26,673 nucleotides of DNA from Chara braunii (lineage: Eukaryota > Streptophyta > Charophyceae > Charales > Characeae): assembly GCA_003427395.1 (NCBI GenBank), contig BFEA01000604.1:865969-892641 (forward strand). The letters are read 5' to 3'. Shown one piece after another: positions 10,797 to 19,125 of this stretch; positions within the stretch are counted from its first letter, which is position 1, and every line of letters begins with the position of its first letter. Made by a program: the position numbers and the translations under genes. Under the pieces are notes generated by a model. It saw nothing but the letters and a program-made list of their open reading frames with translations. It was not told where the DNA came from and searched no databases.

Positions 10797-10846
10797 GTGT
10801 ACGTACGCACGTCCCGGCGAAGATCATTCCGAACCACGAAGAGGAA
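10698..10846. other. Assembly gap (one N) with duplicated flanks
   Basis: The single N at 10754 is the only ambiguous base in the window. The 56 bases at 10698-10753 are repeated at 10791-10846 with one difference (G or A at 10733/10826), each copy directly after a CT run. This is the usual mark of two contig ends that overlap but were not merged. The length here is therefore unreliable. Confidence 0.85.
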
Positions 10847-11249
10847 ATCCTGACGAAGATAGCCACAACTCTGACCAACAGTGGACGATGGTGACCGAGG
10901 TCGCAACTCGGGTAGCATCGGGGCCGCAACCAAGAATACGAGCAATAGAGGAACCCCACCAGCAAGCAGCGGACCTCGTGCAACCGCGGCAATATCCCAA
11001 CACGACCACGATCCTGTTGACGAAGACCCACTCAGCACGGACCACTTCCCATCGGAGCTCGCTGCAGCGCCTCGCAGTATACAGACACTGTGTATTGTTA
11101 TGTCCGCATGCTGTTTTTGTTGTGTCTCTGCTATGGGACGTTGTGGATTTGTTGAGCACGCACGTCGGGCTTCACCGTGTTTTCATTTTTTTACTATTAG
11201 GCCTCGCACTACATCTACTGTGAACTACTATTGTAAACTATTACAGTGT
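10847..11249 (+). other. Coding-like stretch, unnamed
   Basis: From about 10850 to 11090 all three plus frames are open and GC-rich. The frame from 10881 reads a Ser/Thr/Ala/Asp-rich, low-complexity peptide (DDGDRGRNSGSIGAATKNTS). After 11090 the sequence turns T-rich like an untranslated region. It has no recognisable domain and no good start context. It could be the end of a disordered protein, or chance. Confidence 0.25.
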
Positions 11250-11283
11250 TTCAAATAGAACACGGGGGTATGTTCTATTTGAA
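11250..11283. other. Perfect 12-bp inverted repeat
   Basis: TTCAAATAGAAC (11250-11261) and GTTCTATTTGAA (11272-11283) pair perfectly around a 10-nt G-rich loop. It lies just past the coding-like stretch, so it could be a 3'-end structure of a transcript. It could equally be a small foldback element. No tandem copies were seen. Confidence 0.8.
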
Positions 11284-11563
11284 CGGTGTGGTTCTAGACT
11301 GCGTTTTACGACCTTGGTTTGCCGTTGAAGTGCGGTGGTTTGAGGGTGTGATCAGGCTTGTTGCGGACAAATTACTGCAGAAACTTTGAGAGACTATCAG
11401 AAGGTTGCTACTTACGATTTGGCTGTGGTTCGGCCGGTTTCATTGCATTCTATTGGCCATCATTGCGGGACCCTCAAGAGATTGAAGATAACAAGGCCCT
11501 CTCCTGCGAATTGAGTCAGTCCCTCTCTTGTATCTCGAGCGTCTGAAACCTCTCCTTCTGCCT

Positions 11564-11656
11564 TTCTTACTCTAAGTCTAGTCGGAGGTTACGATAGAAA
11601 GGCAGCAGACTGGATTGCAACCCGCAGTTCTTACTCTAAGTCTAGTCGGAGGTTAC
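11564..11656. repeat. 29-bp direct repeat, two copies
   Basis: The 29 bases at 11564-11592 (starting TTCTTACTCTAAGTCTAGTC) recur exactly at 11628-11656, 64 bp away. The spacing is short and the copies identical in otherwise diverged sequence, so it is either a recent local duplication or another assembly effect. Confidence 0.9.
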
Positions 11657-11963
11657 TCATAGTTGCACTGATTGCGGGAGCTCTGCCGGATCCCATGTGG
11701 GGTTCTGGAGGCAGGGAACACTCAGCTATAATGCTCATTTTACGCGTGTGATCCTTTCCCTTAAACTATACTATACTTTGCTATTTTGTGCCTATAAGTA
11801 TGACTGAGAAAGCTAACTGTTTTTTTGTTTGTTTTGAATTCGGGACATGATCTGAGAGGTAAAATTAGAAAGTATGTATGATAAAGCCAGGTTATCTGTG
11901 TGAATTCAGACAGAATGAGATTGTGACATTATTTGTTGTGATGTTGCGGAGGCTGGGCGAACG

Positions 11964-13190
11964 CATAAGTTGCGGGTTGTTCAATCATACGCACTTGTTG
12001 CTTGTTTAAGGCGGAGCTAGACTACTCATGAGTTGAGTAGTCTGGTTCTACGATGTATGTCATTGTTTGGGCTGACTAGTCACACCATAAGTTGAAGTGG
12101 TCTAGTTATATGCCTCTTGCCGTTTGTTCAGACAAAGGTTGGGCCCCTAATAAGTTGAGGTGCTTCGGTTCTTTGTGTATGCCAAATGTTCAGGCTGACC
12201 AGCCTCACCATAAGTTGGTGCGGCCCGGTCGTAGACCTTATGTCGATTGTCTGGGCAGAAACTGACCCCACCATAAGTTGGTGTGGATCAGTCTTATGCC
12301 TTATGTTTACTTGTTTTGGCAGGCTAGCCACGTCATAAGTTGGTGTGACCAAGTCATCAGCCGCAAACATAAGTGGAACCTGAGTATACAATATGATATA
12401 ACTATATACTATGTATATCATTGACAGGCTGGACGTCATAAGTTGGGAGATCTAACCATACAAGTCGATAGCAGATAAAGCAGAGGAGAAAATAAGATTC
12501 AAAGTATACAATTGAGTGGTAACTTTGGGCAGGTTGACTCATCCATAAGTTGGGTAGTTGGTCCTATGCCCATGATAACACAAAGCGCAGAGAGATAATA
12601 TAAAGCTTGGCTATTTCTTTTTCTAAACATAATCGATGTTTGGGTGGATATCCTCATAAGTTGAGGTGACCTAACCACTCATCTGAAGACAGAATTTAAG
12701 AGTGACTCTATTTATTGGATGTAGTTGTGTTGCGGAGGCCGGGCGAACGCATAAGTTCTGGGTTGTTCGGTCACACGTGCTTGTTGCTGTTTAGGGGGGG
12801 TTAGACTACTCATAAGTTGAGTAGCCTAGTTTTATGCTATATGTCACTGTATGGGCTAGTCCGACACAACATAAGTTGTTGTATTCTGGTCATATGTCTT
12901 TTGTCGTTGTTCAGGCTAAGGCCGGCCCCTCATAAGTTGAGGAGGTTCATTTTTTTTTGTGTATGCCGAAAGTTCAGGCTGACCAGCCTCACCATAAGTT
13001 GGTGCGGCCCGGTCATACGCCTTATGTCAATCGTTTTGGCAGAAACTGGTCACACCATAAGTTGGTGTGGTTTGGTCCTATGCCTTACGTATACTTGTTT
13101 TACAAGGTTAGGGCATCATAAGTTGGTGTGGCCTAGCCATATAAACTGGCAGGTCAGTCACATCCATAAGTTGGGTTGGTTGATCCTATG
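11964..13190. repeat. 18-unit hairpin array with constant loop and variable stems
   Basis: The core CATAAGTTG or a one-base variant begins at 11964, 12027, 12086, 12149, 12209, 12272, 12334, 12437, 12544, 12655, 12750, 12811, 12870, 12931, 12993, 13056, 13117 and 13165. The usual spacing is 59-63 bp. The bases around ATAAGTT form complementary arms that differ between units: CACACC/GGTGTG, CCTC/GAGG, ACTACTC/GAGTAGT, ACAAC/GTTGT, CGC/GCG, CATCC/GGGTAG (with a GT wobble). Linkers share TATGCCTTATGT and TGTT.AGGC. Units 1-7 recur as units 11-17 at an offset of 782-786 bp. Frames on either strand shift between units, so it is not a coding repeat. Confidence 0.92.
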
Positions 13191-13594
13191 TCTTATGTAA
13201 GGAAGGGTAAAAAGAGAATAACGAGGCTTTTTTGAACGAACTATGTGACATGGAAAGAAACCTGTGGGTTGGTGAGAAATGTTGTCGTGCTCACCTATGT
13301 ATGGTTCTTTTGGGGTATCTTTGGGGATTTCCTTTTTGATAGCTTAGTCGCTTTAGATGCTCGCCGAGTGTTGGAGCTATAGGTCGATGAGGTGGATGAT
13401 GGGAAGCTTGGGATATGATAAGACTGGCCTTATTGGAAGTTAGGACTAATGATGGCTCACGATACCATCTTCAAAGAGGGGTTCGTGTAAACTATCTCCA
13501 ATTCTAGTATCAAGTGAGTGTCAGAAGTTAGTCTCAAGTATAGTTGTACTTTGTCTTTGCAATTTTAGCTTTGTATAAATCTTGTCAGTCTCAT
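13191..13594. other. Downstream of the hairpin array, no gene seen
   Basis: No open frame or RNA gene was recognised. ATATGATAAGACTGGCCTTATTGG at 13415-13438 is a lone imperfect hairpin (GATAAG with CTTATT) that recalls the units of the other array at 4939-5560. It could be chance. Confidence 0.4.
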
Positions 13595-13800
13595 GTTCCT
13601 ACGAGAAGCGCTGCCGAAAGTCTTACAAATCTGAAGAAGTTAGTCATTTTTAAACTCCTGGAAATTTTGAGAAGACACTTTTTCTGCGAGAAGCGCTGTC
13701 GAAATTTTGTAGAATCTGAAGAGTTAGATTATTTTCTGCTAGGCAGAATTTGGCAATCCACCCTGTGTAGGGGAGATGCTGCCAAAATTGTTAGTGATTT
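13595..13800. repeat. About 86-bp tandem repeat, two to three diverged units
   Basis: CGAGAAGCGCTGCCGAAA (about 13601) recurs as CGAGAAGCGCTGTCGAAA (about 13688), each followed by a related AATCTGAAGA.GTTAG segment. A weaker third unit follows at about 13772 (GGAGATGCTGCCAAAATTG). The 13544-13876 open frame runs through it and could be a decayed repeat peptide, but nothing identifies it. Confidence 0.6.
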
Positions 13801-13876
13801 CTGGGATCCATTAAGAGAAGATACGGAAGAGGTTAATCGAGGAGTTAGGCCTAGACATGGAGCACGTTCCCCTTAA

Positions 13877-14737
13877 ACATAGTTTGGTCCGTTTTGGCCT
13901 GGAATGTGATGCATGTCTACGAATTCGATTGAAGGCTTGACTCGTTCGGCCTTATCCTACAAAAGATCATTCTTCTGTTATCACTAATAACTGGTCGGTT
14001 GTCGATTCATCGATTTTCAACTCAACTCTAATCCGCTCTTGCCACTCAACCTAAAGGCTTTAGCCTTGTGGTTTGATTTGTTTCGTTGTGTTTTTACCCG
14101 GACTTTATTTGAATGGCCATTTAATAAAGATGCTGAGTATTTTATTTTGAGAGTTGCACAAGGAGTGAGCCTTATATGGCTAAAGCGAGGGTGTGAGTGC
14201 AAAGAATGGTTAAAGTTGACCCCGTGCAGTGCATGGACTTTTGGTTGAATCTTTTATGTGATTGCTCGTATGTTTGGTGATTCGGACTTTGGATTTGACT
14301 GCGTACGATCACTTAAGTATATATGGCTGAGAGGAGTCCCACTGTGATTGTGAGAAGTGATCGTCACATATTTTATAACCTTCTATATATATATATACAT
14401 ACATACGTGTTGGATGTTCGCGCGATCTATTGTGACCGTGTGCAAGGGTCAAAACAAATTATACTTTGAGAGAAAAGAGAGATCCCTCTTTCATCCTTTT
14501 TGCTTTTTAGAATTTTATAGTTGGACGTTATAGTCCGTGGCAGCCGTCAAAGTCAAACCCCTTGAGTTGTCACCACGCCCTGGATGGTGGAGCTAGTCTC
14601 AAGGGCAAAAAGAGATGATTGTCACCACAGGTATTAACCTGTATACCACCCACTCTCCACGGGGTGCAGAAGAGGGTATGGTGATCAGTCGCCTTGAAGG
14701 TTGATTAGCGTCGAGAGATTAACCTTTTTTGGCGCTT
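13877..14737. other. Insertion interior before the right end, no gene seen
   Basis: Contains two anchors shared with the 4260-7219 element and a TA/CATA run at 14383-14407. ACTTTGAGAGAAAAGAGAGA at about 14463 resembles CTTGAGAAAGTAGGAGA at 6708. TGTCACCAC occurs at 14568 and 14620. The second follows a purine-rich stretch and could be the start of a 3' LTR, but this is unproven. Confidence 0.35.
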
Positions 14738-14765
14738 GTCAGCCAACACTTGCTTGTCAAAGCAT

Positions 14766-14788
14766 GACCCCCAAAATTATCGGGGGTC
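14766..14788. other. GACCCCC/GGGGGTC hairpin
   Basis: These perfect 7-bp arms enclose a 9-nt A/T loop, with CATG words flanking on both sides. It lies within the possible right LTR. The function is unknown. Confidence 0.7.
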
Positions 14789-15109
14789 GCATGATTGCGG
14801 GTACCACATAGTACTCCATCGTTGTGACTGCTTGCGTACGCTTGCATCGCTAGTTGATATGAGAAAGGCCTAGTGCCCGCGCGGTTTTATCTTGAGTCTC
14901 GCGCGCGACGCCTACCCGATTACCGTGCTAAAAGATTATGGGTCGGATACTGAAGGGACTAGGAGAGTTTTGTTTTTTTTGTGCGTGTATTTTAAATTTT
15001 CAAGTGTGGTGTAACGCGTGGTGAGTGAATTGCGTCCTAGTCGACTGACAATGAGTCGTACTTGGGACCTCAGCCCCCCAATGCATCAATTCACGTGCGG
15101 GTTCGATTG

Positions 15110-15430
15110 AGGGGCGTTGACCGCGCGTACCCCCTATGGTACAGTGAACGAGAAACGCCCTCGGCCGGGCCACCTCTGCAATTGCATACAAAAAACTTTC
15201 GCACGTGGTTCGGTAGCTCGACGGGGGATACGCCCACCCAAAGGATGGTGACAGCTCCCGTAGGTGGAGGTAAGCAGTGCCTCGCGTGACCTTGTCCTGT
15301 CGCAAGGGCTCGCGAGAGGTACGGCTGGCGCACTCGACCGGAGCGGCAAACCGCGCTTTACGACGAAGTCCTGCAAAATCCTGTGTGACGCGACCGGGAG
15401 GGTCCCCCTTCGGGACCGATGCACCCGACA
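15110..15430 (+). repeat. Terminal block, copy 2 (right end of the insertion)
   Basis: Homologous to 6890-7219. It ends in CCGACA directly against the GCGC target repeat and the resumed transposase frame, so the right boundary is exact. GGGTTCGATTGA at about 15108 resembles a Pol III B box, but no A box stands upstream at tRNA spacing. Confidence 0.7.
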
Positions 15431-16316
15431 GCGCTTTATCGTTGGGCAAGCGGGGAGACGTACGAGAGCAGCACGTCGTCATTCGACATAGGACGCGCAT
15501 CAAGATTGATTGCAGTGGAGGACATGACTCGGGTGCTTCTGAGGGTGTACCGGGAGGAGATCGTTTGGGCTTCTAGGTTGTGGAGGCTGGTCGTTCTACG
15601 CACGTTCGAGGCGAAGGGTTTCCCCAACTTCTATGGCTACATAGACTGCACACACATCTACGTGGACAAACCAGCTAAAGCACCATTTGAGAATAACGTC
15701 GACCGGAAGCATCGTTTTTCGGTGGTTGCGCAGGTGGTTGTGGACTTGGACTTGCGTGTGCCAAATGTTTTCGTCGGCTATCCCTGGAGCTCACACGACA
15801 TCCAAGTGCTTCAGCTTTCCAGTCTGTGGACGTGCGCCGAAGAGGGGGATCTTTTTCGTGGTCCTGCTGTGCTGCTGTCGTTCGGGGTGTAGACACACTG
15901 GTACATCCTCGACGATAACGGTTATCCTCCTATGGAGTGGATCGTGGTGCCTTTGGGAGACACAGATCAAATCGCCAACGAGAAGAGGTTTGACAATAAG
16001 CAGAAGGTCGCCAGAGGAGTGGTGGAGAGAGCTTTCAGAAGGTTGAAGGGGATGTGGAGGTTTTTCCTTTGCACACAAAACGAATATGGGCACTCACCCG
16101 CAATCGTTCCAAGTTGTGTGCATTTCGCACAACATCCTCCTGGAAGCCAGCATCGACTTCGACGACAACTTGTTGTGGGAGGTGGACGCGAATGGTGTGC
16201 GTCGGCGAGTGGGCTTGGGGATGCATCACCCACCCCACCCCATTGCGGAGAACTTCAATTGGCCCAGGGCGCTGGCCTTGCGTGAAGCACTTGCAGAGTG
16301 CATAAAACATGAGTGA
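15431..16316 (+). pseudogene. PIF/Harbinger transposase, DDE domain part (broken)
   Basis: The frame resumes with ALYRWASGETYESS and a helix-turn-helix-like stretch, then the DDE_Tnp_4-type catalytic domain. The first Asp is in GYIDCTHI (codon at 15644), followed by DKP and DRKHRFSVVAQVVVD. The second Asp is in YPWSSHDIQV (15797). The Glu is in VVERAFRRLKG (16025). All three catalytic acids are present. The frame is broken by TAG at 15890-15892, with the same frame continuing beyond it (WYILDDNGYPPMEW). A +1 shift at about 16075-16086 moves the C-terminal part (QSFQVVCISHNILLEASIDF) to another frame that ends with TGA at 16314. With 7635-7885 it would give a family-typical length of a little under 400 residues. 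No terminal inverted repeat was identified. Confidence 0.88.
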
Positions 16317-16871
16317 ATGATCTCGAAATCTCTCTACGACGTTAGCTTGGTCGTTGCTCTGTTGCGGAGGACGATCGTGCTGATGTTCGGGATTGGGGGG
16401 GGGGGGGGGGGGAAGCTGTTAAACTACTCGGGTGGCGGTGTCGTGTTATTCCGTCCCTGGCCGGCTCCTTGTAATTTTTGTTATTTTTTTATATTTTTTC
16501 TCTTTTTTTGTTGTTAGTTATCTTTTGCTGTTGAACATTTGTAGAGCAATGGAGGGTGTTCCATCATTCATTTAATGAGGACGGCGCTATCGCCTTTATT
16601 TTGTGTTTTGAACCTATCCAACGCTTTCTTTCGCCCACCTTCGATAACCATCTAGGCATGTTATGGTTCCAATTTCTCTCCTGCTCATCTTTTGGTTCAA
16701 TATATTCTGCATGTCTTTGGTGATAGTCCCAGCAGGGACACATCGACGGGTTCAATTACAAACAATTATGATCAGTGTTTAATGAAATGTGTTCTTTTTA
16801 TATCCCTCGTCCGCAGCTCCGCGACGTAGTTGACCACGTCACAAAAATGTCTATGAATGAAAAAATAAACC
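16317..16871. other. 3' flank of the Harbinger gene, no gene seen
   Basis: This T-rich sequence has a run of 18 G at 16395-16412 and T-runs at 16475-16510. It should hold the end of the Harbinger element, but I could not find its inverted repeat or a TTA/TAA target duplication. Open frames here are short and unrecognised. Confidence 0.45.
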
Positions 16872-16888
16872 CATCAATCAATCAATCG

Positions 16889-16952
<64 letters not shown>

Positions 16953-16958
16953 ATCAAC

Positions 16959-17004
<46 letters not shown>

Positions 17005-17143
17005 ATCAATCAATCAATCAATTGAACAATCAATCTATCGATCAGTTGAACAATCAATCGATCGATCGATCAATCGAACAATCAATAAATCGATCGATCA
17101 ATCAATCAATCAATCGGTCAATCAATCAATCAATCAATCAATT

Positions 17144-17198
<55 letters not shown>

Positions 17199-17217
17199 TG
17201 GTCAATCGATCAATCAA
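16872..17217. repeat. (ATCA)n microsatellite
   Basis: About 345 bp of ATCA repeats, with CGAT, TTGA and CCA variants. A tetranucleotide repeat with no stop stays open and reads Asn-Gln-Ser-Ile over and over. The 149-codon frame through it is therefore not evidence of a gene. Confidence 0.95.
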
Positions 17218-17230
17218 TACGTAAATTGCA

Positions 17231-17261
17231 ATAACAAGGTTCAACGGTTGAACTTGGTTAT
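17231..17261. other. Near-perfect palindrome next to the ATCA tract
   Basis: Fifteen-base arms (ATAACAAGGTTCAAC and GTTGAACTTGGTTAT) pair at 13 of 15 positions around one central G. It stands directly at the end of the ATCA tract and may mark the edge of an inserted element. Confidence 0.7.
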
Positions 17262-17640
17262 GTTCATGTGTAAAAAAAATAAAAATTTGTGTAGGCGAAG
17301 GTTGCACCGAATATCACATAGGATATTCATAATTGCCCATGACAACATTCACAACGCATGTGATAACAAGACAACAGACTCTCGAAGATCATACACAAAT
17401 CACAAGTACGGATATGGGTGAGAGGAATATGAAAAGACAGTGGACGAGACAAAGACGCAATCACACATGTAAACGTTTTTATTTTATTTTTTATTTTAAT
17501 AAAGGTGTTATTCTCATAATGGCTTCCATTATATAGTGCACGTGGCTCATAAACAACGATGTTAAACTGACCACCCCGGCAACCAGCCAGCACAATGCCC
17601 GTCTACAAGCAAAGCCCCATCGGACAAAGTGGCAACCGCT
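17262..17640. other. No gene seen
   Basis: AT-rich up to about 17530, then GC-richer. I see no RNA gene or recognisable frame. The last 80 bases could belong to the 3' end of the minus-strand Harbinger-linked gene that follows, but this is not supported by a motif. Confidence 0.4.
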
Positions 17641-17646
17641 CATCCC

Positions 17647-17949
17647 GTCTCTTATACACATCTAGATGTGTATAAGAGAACGAAGGACGATAGACGTGGC
17701 GCCATCAACCAAGGAGCTTCCGCTCCGGATGCAGACAAGGCGAGGAGGCGCAAAACTGCCACTACAATATGCCTACGCCAGTCGCACGCCTGCAAACGCT
17801 GTCTCTTATACACATCTAGATGTGTATAAGAGACAGAAGGACGATAGACGTGGCGCCATCAACCAAGGAGCTTCCGCTCCGGATGCAGACAAGGCGAGGA
17901 GGCGCAAAACTGCCACTACAATATGCCTACGCCAGTCGCACGCCTGCAA
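17647..17949. other. Nextera junction adapters and an artificial 154-bp duplication
   Basis: At 17799-17836 the Tn5 mosaic end CTGTCTCTTATACACATCT is followed directly by its reverse complement AGATGTGTATAAGAGACAG, 38 bases without error. A second copy with frayed ends is at 17647-17679. This head-to-head arrangement is the circularisation junction of Nextera mate-pair libraries. Between and after them the same 113 bases occur twice without a difference (17683-17795 and 17837-17949). The segment is library sequence built into the assembly. Translations of it give the known contaminant peptide SYTHLDVYKR. Confidence 0.97.
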
Positions 17950-18360
17950 CCCTGCTACAAGCAACGTGGGATTCGCGACGAGCTACGAGTAGTAGGACGC
18001 CTCTTCGGGAGACCGGACATCGTCGCCACCCATGCACATGATCCACATACACGCGGCGAGAAGAAGACGAAAGGCATCCCCGATTCTTTTCAACCTTGAC
18101 TGGGACATATTCCCATTCTCGGCCCACTGGCCACCGTGGAGCACGTCTTCGAAGCAGGACGCCACATGCAAGATCGTGGACACCTTAAGGGCAGCCATGT
18201 CATCGTCCTTCGGCCTGTCCTCGATGTACGCCCCAACATACCATAACGGAATGTCCATCTTGAGGGTAAGCGTGTGATAAATGATGCTAGGAGAGACCAC
18301 CCTTGACCACTCCAAGGACTGTCACATTGCTCTCGCCAGCACTCGCAGTTAACGACCACC

Positions 18361-18990
18361 TGAAATTTCAGAATGAAAGATTCTGAAGTGATCTGAAACC
18401 GCTGAAATGGCCTGAAGACACTTCAGGTCATTTCAAAAGTTTCGGGTGGTTTGCAGGACAAGTTTTAAGTTTGTTTTTTTTTTTCTGCCTGTTTTTTCAG
18501 CCACTTCATATCATTTCAGGAATTTCAAGTGGGCACCTGAAACCGCTGAAGTTGGTGAAGCTTCTGAATGGGGTTTCTGGGGGTACCCGAAACCCCTTTC
18601 AGAAGCTTCAACCACTTCAAGTCATTTCAGGAATTTCAGGTGGGGACCTAAAACCGTTGAAGTGGCTGAAACTTCTGAGTGGGGTTTCAGGTACCCCCAT
18701 CCAAATGGTTGGATGGGGGTACCTGAAACCCCTTTCAGAAGCTTCCACCACTTCATGTCATTTCAGGAATTTCAGGTGGGGACCTGAAACCGCTGAAGTG
18801 GCTGAAGCTTCTGAAAGGGGTTTCAAGTACCTCCATCCAAATGGTTAGATGAGGGTACCTGAAACCCCTTTCAGAAGCTTCAGCCACTTCAGGTCATTTT
18901 AGGAATTTCACGTGGGGACCTGAAACCGTTGAAGTGGTTGAAGCTTCTGAAAGGGGTTTCAGGTACCCCCATCCCACCATTTGCAATGGA
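18361..18990. repeat. Palindromic TTCAG/CTGAA satellite, about four units
   Basis: Units of about 140 bp alternate AAGCTTCTGAA..GGGGTTTC with its reverse complement, joined by TCATTTCAGGAATTTCA. The best palindrome has perfect 24-bp arms (18681-18704 and 18709-18732) around ATGG. Pairing extends outward with few mismatches to beyond 18660 and 18755. The next unit, centred at 18842, is the same with a few mismatches. The first unit, centred at about 18573, lacks the inner part, and the last, at about 18970, is cut off. The tract lies between the two pieces of the Harbinger-linked gene. Confidence 0.9.
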
Positions 18991-18998
18991 TCTGTAGG

Positions 18999-19125
18999 CA
19001 TTCTGAAAGTGGTGTATCAACCTTAAGTGGATGAACTGCCTGAAGCCAGCTTCAGACAACCCCACAGATAGATCCACACACAATCTGAAAGTGGTGTAGT
19101 AACCTAAAGTGGCCGAACTGCCTGG
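18999..19125. repeat. Two diverged 41-bp direct repeats
   Basis: TCTGAAAGTGGTGTATCAAC (from 19001) and TCTGAAAGTGGTGTAGTAAC (about 84 bp later) are each followed by an AAGTGG...GAACTGCCTG segment. They belong to the same CTGAA-rich sequence family as the satellite before them. Confidence 0.8.

Larger units (their letters stand above)
7885..15430 (+). mobile_element. 7,546-bp LARD-like insertion carrying a hairpin array
   Basis: The insertion is defined by what it interrupts. Harbinger transposase codons stop at 7884 and resume in frame at 15431. The 4-bp sequence GCGC stands on both sides (7881-7884 and 15431-15434). The insert begins TGTCGG and ends CCGACA, which gives the TG...CA ends usual for LTR elements and a 6-bp terminal inverted repeat. 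A 5-bp duplication (GCGCT) with a G start is the other reading. LTR-like similarity of the two ends is weak: CTTCGGGACCGATG at 8327 and near 15407, GCGTGACCTTG at 8246 and 15284, GAA.GGACTA then a T-run at about 8128 and 14955. I could not fix LTR lengths or a primer site. No reverse transcriptase, integrase or gag motif was seen. Confidence 0.55.

Noticed and set aside
4939-13190. The two regular arrays as CRISPR arrays
   Set aside because: The repeats are not identical, the conserved part is a short loop or stem with diverged linkers, no cas-like gene is near, and the setting is eukaryotic.
12128-13200. Frames at 12128-12439 (minus) and 12817-13200 (plus) as repeat proteins
   Set aside because: The repeated peptide changes frame from unit to unit. 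Conservation is at the nucleotide level and follows pairing, not codons.
16395-16412. 18-base G run as a regulatory G-quadruplex
   Set aside because: A pure homopolymer could form one, but its position in the flank of a dead transposase gives no functional context, and its length is prone to sequencing error.
16775-17234. 149-codon frame of repeated Asn-Gln-Ser-Ile
   Set aside because: It is the ATCA tetranucleotide repeat read in one frame, and the overlapping frame from 17022 reads the same peptide motif. There is no flanking coding signal.
17664-17836. A mobile element with TATACACATCT/AGATGTGTATA inverted ends
   Set aside because: The sequence is exactly the Nextera/Tn5 mosaic end, so it is a library adapter and not genomic.
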